From NCBI GenBank assembly GCA_020746995.1, contig JAGPXD010000002.1, positions 1,302,001-1,366,000 on the forward strand: DNA of 64,000 bases. The letters are read 5' to 3'. The notes beneath the pieces are model-generated. The model was given only the letters and a program-made list of their open reading frames with translations. It did not search any database and was not told the origin of the DNA. The stretch's first letter is position 1. Every line of letters starts with the position of its first letter. Source of the stretch: Plectosphaerella cucumerina (lineage: Eukaryota; Ascomycota; Sordariomycetes; Glomerellales; Plectosphaerellaceae). Below are positions 33,975 through 44,628 of this stretch, piece by piece. A program made the translations under genes and the position numbers.

Positions 33975-35581
33975 TCATTTTCCCCCGAGGAACCCCCTGG
34001 AGGCATTCCTCGCGCTCTCGCAGCTATACGCGTCTAAACGCACAGCGACGAGAACACACTCGACGGGACTCTTCCCCCCGCGGGACCCGCGTATCCTCAG
34101 CCTCCATTGGCCGGTACGCACGATCCATTCATCCCCTGCGTCTCCTGCCGGTGTGTCGACGCGCCTACGCTTCCTGGATCCGTCGCCCTCGTCGACCGTC
34201 TCGTCCTCCGATGGCGGCGGGGTCCACGTCTTCCCGTCCAGAATGACGTGGGCGTCACGGCCGACGATGACCCTGACGAGGTCTTCAGACAGCGGGGTGT
34301 GCCCTGGGGTCGGGGGCTGACTGCCCGCGCCGCCGGAGGCCATGAGCAGGCCGAGGGGCTGCGTGGTCGGGGGCAGGTTGAGCTTCGTGGCGACGACCTC
34401 GAGGAGGCGGGCGACGCGGGCGCGGGCGGTGCGGAAGAACTCTGCACGCGGGGCGGGACCGGAGGGGTTTAGAAGGCGGGTGCTCTCGCCGCCGATTTCG
34501 AGGATGAGGTCTGCGGGGTGGTCGTCGACGAAGGGGCGAGCATAGGCGACCCAGCCTGAGGGAGCATCCGGTGGGGGAGCCGAAGAGCCGAGGATGGCGG
34601 CGGGGGAGGACGAGGTTGATGCGTTTGGTCTCGGGTCTAGGGAGACGCTGATGCCGCTTTTGAGGATATCCTCTACCCGAAGAACGATCTCATCACGCGC
34701 GCGGGCCTGGTTGTATGACAGATGGTGGGGGATGAGTTTCTGCTCTAGGCCTTTGAAGTTGAAGTAGCGGCAGTCGCGGAGGAGGGCCTGGCGATGGGTC
34801 TCGTCGCGGATGTCGACGGGGTAGCCGCGCAGGAGGTGGAGGAGGTCGGCGAAGAGGTCGGCGGAGCGGTGGGGGACGCAGGGGGTTGGATGGAGGGGGG
34901 CCGGATGAGGCCGTCGCGGTCGAGGCCGGGGAAGAGGTCTTCGGGGTTGGAGAAGAAGATTGCGTAGCCGAGGGAGAAGAAGTTTGGGGTGTTGCCGGGT
35001 TCGATTGTGAAGATGTCGCGGGGGATTTGGAACTCGCGGTGGCCGATGGAGATGAAGATGGATTCGTCGAAGAGTTGGGAGATGAGTTTGGGGACTGGGG
35101 GGTCAGGTCAGGACTTGAGGATCAGGTAGAGGGGAGCGGGACGTACGGCTGTAGAACTGGGCGTCGGCGAAGAGGCGCACAAAGTGTGTGCCGTCGCGCG
35201 GCGTGATGTGGTAGCCCTGGAGGTGGAGGGAGATGTCGTGAAAAGTGCCCGGGTCGCGATCGATGTAGAGGGTTCGTATGGCTGTAGACAGGTCCTCGCC
35301 GCGCTCGTGGGCATTGCGCACCTGGCAGCAGAAGTACTGGGAGAAGTACGAAGGAGCTGTCATACTCTCCGGTTAGCGGTGTTCACACATGACGGTGAGG
35401 TAGAAAACAAACCGTCAGACGAGATCGATGCGCCGGAGAGCTTGAACAGCTCCGAGCCAATCTGGATGGGAAAGACGCGCTCGTGCGGCAGGATCGTGGG
35501 GATCTTCGCGACATCTCCAAGAGAGTCGCCGTCGCGCCCGTTCTTGCCGTGCGGCAGGTCGAAGCTCGCAGGGGCAGACAT
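33975..35581 (-). pseudogene. BTB/POZ-domain protein gene with an apparent one-base frameshift
   Basis: Minus-strand exons 35581-35413, 35356-35147 and 35094-33975; introns of 56 and 52 bases join in phase. The product starts MSAPASFDLPHGKNG and contains two BTB/POZ (T1-like) modules: ERVFPIQIGSELFKLSG with YFSQYF and LYIDRDPGTFHDISLHLQGY, then SIFISIGHREFQIPRDIFTI and LLHLLRGYPVDIRDETHRQALLRDCRYF. The frame of the third exon breaks between about 34871 and 34905, around G-runs of five and six bases: the part before (ending GLIRPPSIQPP) and the part after (VPHRSADLFADLLHLL) are in different frames. No GT..AG mini-intron explains it. One base more would give about 499 residues. It is either a sequencing/assembly indel or a real disruption; strong conservation-like sequence on both sides argues for an indel error or a very recent mutation. 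The C-terminus is rich in charged residues with a GSRKRRRVDTP basic patch. Confidence 0.7.
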
Positions 35582-35975
35582 TTTGCCGGTAGAAGCTATG
35601 GAGTGCTGTAGTTGTCGTCGTCGCTCTGGGCGCGGGACATGTTCGGTGGCTGTCGCCGCAGGACGAGCTTGAAGCTGAGCTGACGGTCGTGACACTGCGT
35701 CAGAAGAAGATGAGGCGCGCGGCGGAGTTCCGATGCGACGAGCAGGGGTGACCTTTCCGCGACTGCGGGTACGTACCGCGGCTTAGGTCAGCACCGACCC
35801 GGAGCATCGCCGGCCCCTCCGGCCGATCGGCAGCGGGGTCGCGGGGGCATCGGCGCAAACGCCGCTCGGGATGCTCCAGAAGAGCCGGCCTTCCCCGCCG
35901 TTGTTATAGGAGACGACCTCACCTCATCTCATCTCACCTCTCACTTCAAACACATCCCATATCCACCCCGCCATC
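35582..35975. promoter_or_regulatory. Divergent promoter region of the BTB and SDR genes
   Basis: 394 bases between opposite start codons. Contains a GC-rich palindromic stretch around 35750-35860 and a CTCATCTCATCTCACCTCTCA tract (35923-35943) just upstream of the SDR start. No TATA box is seen. Confidence 0.5.
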
Positions 35976-36819
35976 ATGCCCTCCAACCCAGTCGACAACG
36001 AAATCAGTGGCCGCACCGCCCTCGTCACCGGCGCCTCCTCCGGGTAACCTCCCCCTGTCCCTCCCCCCTTCTCCCGTCCCTAACACCCCCAGCATCGGCG
36101 CCGCCGTAGCCCGCGACCTCTGGTCCCACGGCGCCCACCTAGCTCTAACCTACTCCTCCAACGTCTCCGGCCTCGACAACCTCATCACCTCCCTCCGCGC
36201 CCAAGACCCCTCCCCCACCCGGCGCATCTCAACCCACAAGCTCGACCTCTCCCTCGACGAAGACCTCATCACCCTCGCCACCGACTTCGCCAAAACTCAC
36301 TCCCAACCCGGCCCAGACATCCTCATCTCCAACGCCGGCGTCGCCGGCCTCGACAAGAAATCAAACCCCTACCTCGACAACATCACCGTCGAAGAGTTCG
36401 ACTTCACCACAAACGTCAACCTCCGCGCCGCCTTCCGTCTCTGCAAGTGGGCCGTCCCGTTCATGGTCGAACGCCACTGGGGCCGTGTCGTCTTCGTCTC
36501 GTCCATCTCCGCTATCGGCGGGGGTATCAACGGATGTCATTATGCTGCTTCCAAGGCTGGTCTTACCGGCATGATGAAGAACCTTGCCTACAAGCACGCC
36601 GCTTCCGGTGTCACGTTCAACGATGTCGCTCCCGCCATGATCGGTGACACGGGCATGATCCCAGATGAGGCTCGTGTGGCTGGCACCCCTGGCGATGTCA
36701 AGAACATCCCTGTTGGTCGACTGGGAACGCCGCAGGAGGCTGCAAATGTGGTGCTCATGTTTTGCAAGACAGGATACATGACTGCCCAGAGTGTACTGTT
36801 GAGCGGAGGACTCAAGTAA
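35976..36819 (+). CDS. Short-chain dehydrogenase/reductase (3-oxoacyl-ACP reductase-like)
   Basis: Two exons, 35976-36043 and 36093-36819, give 264 residues; the 49-base intron (branch CTAAC) splits the glycine-rich loop so that TGASSG joins IGAAVARDL. Classical SDR features are complete: TGxxxGIG cofactor loop, NAG (ILISNAGVAG), catalytic Ser in VVFVSSISAIGG and YAASK (Tyr and Lys). An NADP(H)- or NAD(H)-dependent carbonyl reductase or alcohol dehydrogenase is expected; FabG-like fungal SDRs act on many small substrates. The C-terminus lacks a peroxisomal SKL signal. It is convergent with the thiolase gene, 82 bases between the stops. Confidence 0.9.
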
Positions 36820-36901
36820 TTATATGCTTCCACCAAGTAATCCAAACATGTTCATTCACATCCATTGCTCATCAGATTGTACAGTGTCCTCATCCGCCCC
36901 C

Positions 36902-38332
36902 CTAGAACCTCGCCTCAACCTTCTCCTCCGTGTCCTGCAGCGCCCACGCGCTGGCGTGCTTGCGGCTACGCACACTCGTGGCCTGTGCCGACGTGAAGCC
37001 CTTGGCCTCGACCGCCGGGTTGTAGCCCAGCTTGTTGGCCTTGCCCACCGCGGCCGAGTCGACCTTGGGCGCCTCCTTGCCGTCTGCGCGCGCGTACACC
37101 GTCACCACAACGGCACCGCCCAGGCCGAGGTTGTGCGCCAGAGCGTACTTCGTCTTGGGCACGGCGCGGTTGTTGGCCCAGCCGCGCAGGTGCCAGACGA
37201 GCTCGGCGCACTGGGCGAGCCCCGTGGCACCGAGCGGGTGGCCCTTGGAGATGAGTCCACCTGAGGGGTTGACGACGAAGCGACCGCCGTAGGTAATGTC
37301 ACCACGCCTGACGAGCTCATGGGCCTTGCCAGGGTCCGAAAGACCAAGGGCGTCGAGCACGATCATCTCGTTGGCGCTGAAGCAGTCGTGCACCTCGATG
37401 ACGCTGGCGTCGCGCACATTGATGCCGGCCTCCTCGGTGGCCACCTTGACGGCGTGCTGGGTCATCTCGAAACCCATGAGGTCGATGGAGCTGCGGCTGA
37501 AGAGCGACGGCGCATCCGTGGCGAGACACTGGCCGGCAATGAGGATCGCCTGGTCCTTGAGGTGAGGGCGCGCGTCGAGGAAGGCCTGCGACACGAGCAC
37601 CGCTGCCGCACCGCCGTCCGACGTGGGGCAACACTGCAGCTTGGTGAGAGGTGCATGGATCTCGGGGGCCTGCATGATCTGCTCAAGAGTGTAGACGTCC
37701 TGGAACTGCGAGTAGGGGTTGCGCGACGAGTGCTCGTGGTTGACGCGGGCAATCTCGGCAAAGTCCTCTGCCTTGGCACCGTATCTGGGTAGCTGTCAGT
37801 ACTATTCAACGAAGACTGAAGAGACAGAGGGGCATTACTTCTCAATGTACTCGCGACCAGCATTGCCAAACATCTGGGCCGCGCCAGGAGCATTGGTGAA
37901 GCCGCGGGTCTCTGCCATCATGCTAATGGTGGTGCCAGTCGGGTTCTCGCGGTCGTTAAAGAAGCTCTGCAGGCTGCCGCGCATCATCTTCTCAAAGCCG
38001 ACGACGAGCACGCAGTCGGCCACGCCGGCGCTGATAAACTGGCGGCCCATGGCCAGGCCGGTCGAGCCGGTCGAGCAGTTGTTGTTGACATTGTAGATGG
38101 GGATCTTGGTCATGCCGAACTGGTAGAAGACGCGCTGGCCGCACGTGCTGTCGCCGTAGACATAGCACGCGACGCCCTGGTCGACGTCGTCGTAGTTGAT
38201 CTGCGCGTCCAGCAGCGCCTTGACGCCCGCCTCGTAGCCGAGCTCGGTGTAGTCGACCTTGCCGCGGGGCTTGATGAACTTTGTCATGCCAACGCCGAGG
38301 ACGTAGCAGGGGCCTTTTGTTTGAGGAGCCAT
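36902..38332 (-). CDS. SCP-x type thiolase (acetyl/acyl-CoA C-acyltransferase)
   Basis: Two exons, 38332-37839 and 37784-36902, give 458 residues with a 54-base intron. Thiolase of the sterol-carrier-protein-x group, which cleaves 3-oxoacyl-CoA (including branched chains) in peroxisomal beta-oxidation. The nucleophile is the Cys of NNNCSTGSTGLAMG; the later motifs HDCFSANEM and GGLISKGHPLGATGLAQ (His) are conserved, and the C-terminal LGLGGAVVVTVY strand replaces the usual CxG region, as in SCP-x. The protein ends EARF, not a PTS1 tripeptide, and lacks the SCP2 lipid-transfer domain seen in animal SCP-x. Its peroxisomal location is therefore not shown by sequence. Family is firm; substrate is inferred. 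Confidence 0.92.
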
Positions 38333-39392
38333 GGTGTTTGTGGGGCTGTACGGGTTGGGGAGAAGGGAGATGGAGGGAGATGGAGTTGTACAATGGTGGA
38401 GGTGAGGGAAGATTAGAAGGGAAGTTGAAGATCGGCAGCGTGCGGGCAGGGAAGTGGGAGGTTTAATATCGCCCCTCGGCCTTTTGGGGATGGCAACCTG
38501 GAAGGTAGGTTGGTTGTCACGGGCCGGAGCAGTTGGGTGCAGGGGGTCAAAACCAGATCAGATGCAGCTCTCGTCCCACGGCAATCGGGATCAAGTCGGG
38601 TGTAGATGAGGGATGGGGGTAAACAGTATGATGACAGCAGTAGCAATTAAGTGAAGAGACAGATTGCCGTCGAGGCTTTGAAAGATGGAAGCTCCCCAGT
38701 TCTTCCCCTTCCCCGGCCCATGGCTCTTTCCTCCCTCCGCTTCACCAGTGCGGGGAGCCGAGGCCCCTTCTCCACGCCCCCAGTTGGAGTCGGGGAAGCT
38801 GCGACACCACCGGGCCGGCAGCTGAAGCGGGCCTAGCCCGGACATGGCACTCGATGGCAGCCAATGACGCAGGAATACCGAGGTAAAAAAGGGGCCCCGC
38901 AGTGTCTTCCCCCAGCTTTCCCTTTGGGGATACCATCTCGTCCGCCGAGTCGCCGACTCGAACACGACGGAGCTCCATCGCTTGATGGAACCCTTGGAGC
39001 AGCGGGGAGCCGGGGAACGGCCCTTCGGCTCCTTACATCTGTCCGCTGATTTGCCGCCATGCCCGTTCGGCTCCGAATCCTCGACTCTTGCTCGCCGGGC
39101 GTGCCGGACACACTCTGAATCTTCACATCACCCGCTTCGCCCCTTCCTGTGATACCAGTCTGTACATTTGTATCATATATCTCCCTTCCTCCACTCTATC
39201 AGATAGATATACCTCAGGGCCTGGCGAACCCGGTTGCCGGCCAAATGTGCCAGCCCATGCCGTGGTCTTTTCCCCGTTCCCCCCAAACCTGGACGCCTTG
39301 CCGTCTGGATTCCTTCGTATAATCACCAAAGAAACAATATGAAGAAAAAATGGTTATCATCAGACAAGCCGAAGTCCCTGGCATTGGAGGCA
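38333..39392. other. Intergenic region
   Basis: 1.06 kb between the thiolase start and the stop of the zinc-cluster gene. It holds the thiolase promoter; frames at 38.6-39.1 kb have no recognisable domain. No repeats or RNA genes are seen. Confidence 0.45.
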
Positions 39393-41897
39393 TCACCTGG
39401 CGTCTGACCACGAGTCGTCGGCTAGATCCCATCCCCGCCATAGCCGCCAGACATCGTCCCGGCCGTCGCCTGTCGCCGCTTGCTGAGGCGCGCCCCCATG
39501 CATCATGTAGTGCGGTGGCTGCCGGTACGGATCCATCGCCTCGCCTGGTCGGGGCAGCATGACCTTGTCCGGGCTCAGCTTGCTCGCCCGCATGCACGCC
39601 TCCACCACCGCTGAAAGACCACGCTTGATCTCCTGCAGCCGCTGCTCCGTCGTGTTTCCTTGCACCGAAGCGAACACTACCATCAGCACGATAATGTCCT
39701 TGACGTCGCTGCCTCCGACGTTGCGCATCAGCAGCGCCATCGTCTTCTCAACCGTCTTGATCAGCCGCGACGGCGAGTACAGGGCCGGCCCATCCGACTC
39801 GTACGACGCCGGCCCCGAGTCATCAAACGACCGCGGCGACATAGCCATGGCGTTGGACCCCCCGCCGCCTCCGCCTGACGCTTGGTTCGGAGAGCCCGCC
39901 GCCCGAATCCCGCTGCGGATGTAGTAGCACAGACTGAGGGATGCCTGCAGCATGTCCTTCTTCAGCACCTGGTGGTACATGTCGCTCACGCTGTGGTAGT
40001 GCACCAGCCGTGGATCTACCTCGTCCAGGTATCCCAGGATCACCAGCGACGACCGCAGGTACGCCTGCGTGATCTGCGGCGGCGGATTCGAAGACCCCAG
40101 CGCGAACGGACGGTACAGCGCCAGCAGCGGCCGCCGCACATGCATGTCCAGGATCACCCGGCACCGCCACTGGTTTGTCCGCTCCGCCTCGCCCAGGCTG
40201 CTGTCGCGCGGGAAGAGCAGGTCCACGTCCTCCGAGAACCGCTCCATCTTGGCCCCGAGCTCCAGGACACCCCCGTAGTCGCGGATCGAGTCGATGCGGC
40301 TGACCAGGTGGATGATCTTCAACCGTGTCCCCAGCGTGCGCGCCGCGTAGCTCTGGATCTGGTTGTCCGTCGGCTGGTCTATCGGCTGGCTCGGCGGCAG
40401 CTCCGTCATGTTGGGCGTCAACTCGGCATCGTCCAGGTTGCGCGGTAGCCGGCAGGTAAAGTCCTCCTCCTCAACCGAGCACCGCAGGTTGCACACGAGT
40501 GACACGTGCAGGTCAATCTCCAGTATCGTGAACCACAGCCGCCGCCGCAGCTCGCCCGCGAACACGGGGATCTGGTTCTCAAATTCGGACGGGTCGCGGT
40601 GCAGACCCATGGTCATGGCCGTCCGCACCAGTGTGCCAACGTGCCGCCAGAGCTCCTGCGGGTTGGCCCCAATCATCCGCTGTGTGTGCAGCAGCAGGAC
40701 CTCGGTTTGCAGGGTCGCAAAATCGACCAGCTGCTTGCCCTTGAGGCTATACAGCCAAGACCGCACAAGCTCGCATGCCGTCGGGATGTGCACCCCGTCG
40801 ACGACGTTGGGATCGAGGCCTTTGGATTCTGTCTCGAACCGGGAGCCGACTGCCATTATCAGGAGTAGCTGGCAGAGGAAAGCGTCGCTGTGCATGTTGC
40901 CCTCCCAGTACAGTTCATATTGTGCCATCATGGTAGGGATGTGCACAATGCGGTAGATCGCCTCGGTTGTGCGGATGTAGGAACGGAGCAGCCGATCGCA
41001 CACCTCGCGCCCCGGTAGCTTGGTCAGTATGTGCTTCATCCTGTTCTGAACGGGCGTTGCCGACGTGACATAGACAGGCATGGGTGTCAGCAGCCGCTTG
41101 TAGTCGTCCAGGATGGATTTGTGGAGCCGCGAGAGTGTTGACATAAGGTCCCTGAAGTCGTCGGCCTGCGCGTTGACCGCCAGGAACTCCTTGGCATCTT
41201 CAAACAGGTTGAGGAGCACGCGCACGCTGCTCTGGCCGAAGAATCGCGTCCTGCTCGCGCCCGCCTTGACGGTCAACCCGCGGATCATCTCCGGGTGCAG
41301 CTGGAGGCGTAGGACGCCGCTGAGGTCCCCGCCGCCGTAGGGGCTCTTTGCCAGTACGTAATGCTCGAGCCGATCGACCCTGGATGCCAAGGCCTCGAGC
41401 GACGAACCCCCGCCATTCGCATCGCCATTGCGCATGCCGGGATAGGGAGGCCCCAGGTGCATCGCACCGCCACCACCGCCGCCCATGTTCTGGCTCGGCA
41501 GGCAATTGCGCTTGGGGGGCCGCGGCACATCGCCCGTCTCGACATCCGAGGCATCTGACAGGGCGGACGAGTCGTGATCGGCCGCGTACTTGCAGTTCCG
41601 GTGTGACTTTTGGCACTGGGCGCAGGGGAGGTTCCGGTCGCATTTCAGCTTGCGCTTCCGGCACTCGGTGCACGATTTGACGGGCCGAGGCCTCTTTACG
41701 CTTCGTGACGCCGAGGGAAGCATGCCGGCTACCCCCTGGGAGAGTGTGTGCACCTGCTGGGAGGGCAAAGGGCCCGAGGCATCGTAGTTGCCGTTGGGGG
41801 AGAGCGCCATGGGCGGCGGGAGGGTGTTGGTGCTTAGCGCGTTGGGGCTGATCATGGCGATGCTCATGTCGGCAACGGCCGCTGAAGGGGTGGCCAT
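39393..41897 (-). CDS. Zn(II)2Cys6 fungal-specific transcription factor
   Basis: Single exon, 834 residues. A low-complexity N-terminus leads to a basic stretch (SVKRPRPVKS) and the binuclear zinc cluster C76-x2-C79-x6-C86-x5-C92-x2-C95-x6-C102. A Gly-rich linker and short coiled-coil (LEALASRVDRLEHYVLAK) follow, the usual dimerisation element. The middle region (about residues 300-620) matches the fungal-specific transcription factor domain (RTTEAIYRIVHIPTMMAQYELYW; RRLWFTILEIDLHVSLVCNLRCSV). It is a nuclear DNA-binding regulator that should recognise CGG-type half sites. The target pathway is unknown; position next to the thiolase is suggestive at most. The terminal part holds Gly-rich runs. 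Confidence 0.93.
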   Translation of the reverse strand: MATPSAAVADMSIAMISPNALSTNTLPPPMALSPNGNYDASGPLPSQQVHTLSQGVAGMLPSASRSVKRPRPVKSCTECRKRKLKCDRNLPCAQCQKSHRNCKYAADHDSSALSDASDVETGDVPRPPKRNCLPSQNMGGGGGGAMHLGPPYPGMRNGDANGGGSSLEALASRVDRLEHYVLAKSPYGGGDLSGVLRLQLHPEMIRGLTVKAGASRTRFFGQSSVRVLLNLFEDAKEFLAVNAQADDFRDLMSTLSRLHKSILDDYKRLLTPMPVYVTSATPVQNRMKHILTKLPGREVCDRLLRSYIRTTEAIYRIVHIPTMMAQYELYWEGNMHSDAFLCQLLLIMAVGSRFETESKGLDPNVVDGVHIPTACELVRSWLYSLKGKQLVDFATLQTEVLLLHTQRMIGANPQELWRHVGTLVRTAMTMGLHRDPSEFENQIPVFAGELRRRLWFTILEIDLHVSLVCNLRCSVEEEDFTCRLPRNLDDAELTPNMTELPPSQPIDQPTDNQIQSYAARTLGTRLKIIHLVSRIDSIRDYGGVLELGAKMERFSEDVDLLFPRDSSLGEAERTNQWRCRVILDMHVRRPLLALYRPFALGSSNPPPQITQAYLRSSLVILGYLDEVDPRLVHYHSVSDMYHQVLKKDMLQASLSLCYYIRSGIRAAGSPNQASGGGGGGSNAMAMSPRSFDDSGPASYESDGPALYSPSRLIKTVEKTMALLMRNVGGSDVKDIIVLMVVFASVQGNTTEQRLQEIKRGLSAVVEACMRASKLSPDKVMLPRPGEAMDPYRQPPHYMMHGGAPQQAATGDGRDDVWRLWRGWDLADDSWSDAR

Positions 41898-43990
41898 TGT
41901 TGTGGTGGTCGGCCTGAGGGCAGGTTATGTTGTGTTGTTGGTAGCCTCGTTACTGCCACTGGCGAGGCGTCTTGTCGGATCGAAGGTCCGATGGATGGGG
42001 CTGCCGATGTTAGACAACGAATGTAGTCGCGTGATGGTGTTTGAGTGTTGGAGCAGATGTCGGTTGGAGGACGGCTCTTGTGTCTGCGCAGGGTCTCTGT
42101 CACTTCCTCAACAAGTCGGATATCAATGGGAGGGTTGGTCGAGATTCGGGGTTCGGGTCGTGTTCGCACCGCTGCACAGGCCGATGGTTCCAGGGGGGTT
42201 CGAGTCATGCGTTGACAACCGCGCTCCCGGGCGATGGGGATGGCGGTGCGGCGACTGCGCTGGATGCGACGATGATGAACGGTGCTGGCTGTCGTCCAAG
42301 TCGCCGACCATACATGGCTGAGAAGAAGTGTTCGAAAGGTGGTGATCGAGGCTGCGAGCAGCTAGTTGGAGGGGGGGGAGTCGCGCGAAACCGCACTGCT
42401 CGGTGCTGGGCCAAGAGTGGACGAGACGAGATGGACCGGAGCAGAGACCGAGCAACAGGCTGCCTGTGCTTGTGCTGTGCCCGTGCTGTGCGTATGGTAT
42501 GGTATAGGCAGGGTTGTCGGCGGGGCAGCAGAGACAATGCTCAGAACGGATCTTGGGTCGGTTGGTCGATCGGCGCGTGCGCGGCTGGGAGTGGGAGCCT
42601 GGTGGGATTTCGAGGGCGGCTGTCCACCTAGACAGACATGCCCGGGCCAGAAATGCTGGGCTGGGCAGGGCTCGGGGAACTTGAAGGAGGGCCAAAAGAG
42701 TGACGGCAACGGTCAGGCCAGTGAAAGTCAGGCTGGGGGCCCAGGGCTGGCTGAGTCGAGAACAGGAGGATGGGGCGCGGCTCCGAGACACGACGGAGAA
42801 TTTCCCGAGTCCTGGTACTGGTTGGTGCTGGTACTGGTACTCGGTAGAAGAATGGAGAGGAGATGGGACGGACAATGAGCAGAAGGGCTGCTGGGCCAAG
42901 GGAGGAAAGATGAATGGGAGGAAGGAGGTCGAGGGAGAAGCACGAGGAATTGGATGATCCAAGCTCGGGCTGGGTTCCCGTTTCCCCCTGCTGGAGCCAG
43001 AGTCTGGGCCCTAGCGGGAGTTCGGTAGCGTCAAGAGTGCGTGGGTGGAGGAAGGAGGGACGTGGAAGGTGGGTGGAAGTGGCACCCGTGGGATGGGATG
43101 TGGATTGACACTGGAGGGGTGGGTTCCTACCAAGTTTGGACGTGGACGGGATGGATGATGATGGACACGACACGTCCACGTCCCACCGCCCGCCGAATGA
43201 CCGACCCGACAGACGCCCGTCGGGTCCGTCCAGCCAGTGGGAGTCAGGGAGAGTCCAATTGTTAGCAGTGGATGGCAAGTCCGGTTCATCAAGGCAGGGG
43301 CAGGGCAGGCGGCGAGAAGGTGGGAGCATGGAAACTGGAAGGCACCTTTTGGCTTGGCACCTTCCTCACCTCTGCTGGCTGCACCTTCAGACTCAAAGCA
43401 AGCCTGCTCACGGCGGCAGGAGCAGTGGACCCCGGCGCCGGGCGGCTTCCAGACGCGGGTCTGTCACCTTCCAGGCTAAACCTACAGCGGGCATAGGGCC
43501 TCTGCCAAGCGCAGTCATGCCGTAAGCACCTTGTGGCTTGGTAGATTTGCCCCAGCAGAGTGACCGGGGTCGTCGGCCTGTAAGTGCTCGTAAGTGTATG
43601 GCGGGAGTTTGTAATGGCGGGGCGGTTCATCAATATGGAAGGCTCGGGGTGAGAGATGGGCAAGCATCCAAGGCACGACATGGAAGAAATCGACACCGGG
43701 AGGATGGCACGGGACACGGAACCTTGAAGTCGCGGGCGCGGGCGCATCATGTGGCCGGCCCATTTGCCGTGCCGCCGGTCTGTCTTGACTCGAACACGGT
43801 GGGACAAAAGTCAGGAAGACCGTAAGCGCGGGAGTTCGGGACAACTGGAAGTCTGGAACTGAGGACAGTCGGTCCAACTCTCGCTCTCTCTGAAGCTGAA
43901 GCACCGTGTCACGCACCACTGGCACCCCCGGAGCATCGTCGCCGCCGCCCGCAGGGCTGGAACTTGAAGGGGGCCGCCTGGAAAGAAGTT

Positions 43991-44015
43991 CCCCTCCCCT
44001 CCCCTCCCCTCCTCC
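43991..44015. repeat. CCCCT microsatellite
   Basis: About five tandem CCCCT units on the plus strand in the gene-poor interval. The opposite strand is G-rich (AGGGG) and could form a G-quadruplex; that is inference. Confidence 0.8.
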
Positions 44016-44600
44016 AGGCGTCCCGCCCGCCCACCCGCCCGACTCCGAGACCGACGGGAGTTCCCCCAGACTTCCATGATCCATCTCTCGTGCGAGTCGG
44101 GAAAGAGGGGTCGGGCTTCCTGTCCGTCTGGTTCACGTAGATTAACCCTTCCACTATCAAATCATGCCTGCCCTCCCGTCCGCCTCGCCTGCAGCAACAA
44201 TGCCCGGACGACATCACGAGAACCGGCCGGGAAACCCTTCTACAACAGATCGACAATATCCGAGAACACGGGCAGCCGGCCGGCCGTCAGGCCCTGTTCG
44301 CCCTGACGTGGCCACTTGGGAACTGCAGGTACCGGGGCTGCAGGGGGTGTGGCGCCCCATGCTTTCTAGGTTTCTCTCGGCCGGACGGACGATCCCCCTG
44401 CGCCTGGTGGGCTTCGAGACCTGGGTCGGTCACGGGTGCGTTGGGAGTTGGGACCCCAGACCGGTCTGGATGAATGTTGAAGCAACGACATGCTGTACCA
44501 AGGTACCCCAATCTGCTCTGCCTGCTCACTGAATATCTAGACGCCTCGATCAAGCCACGTGTCCTGGCCATATCAAAGCACCCGTCATGGACTCCTCATG

Positions 44601-44628
44601 CTCACTCACCTCACCTCACCTCACCTCT
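44601..44628. repeat. CTCAC microsatellite
   Basis: Five roughly tandem CTCAC/CTCACC units on the plus strand. No coding role. Confidence 0.75.

Noticed and set aside
42185..42215. tRNA B-box-like GGTTCGAGTC
   Set aside because: Flanks cannot form the T-arm stem and no A box or acceptor stem is present.
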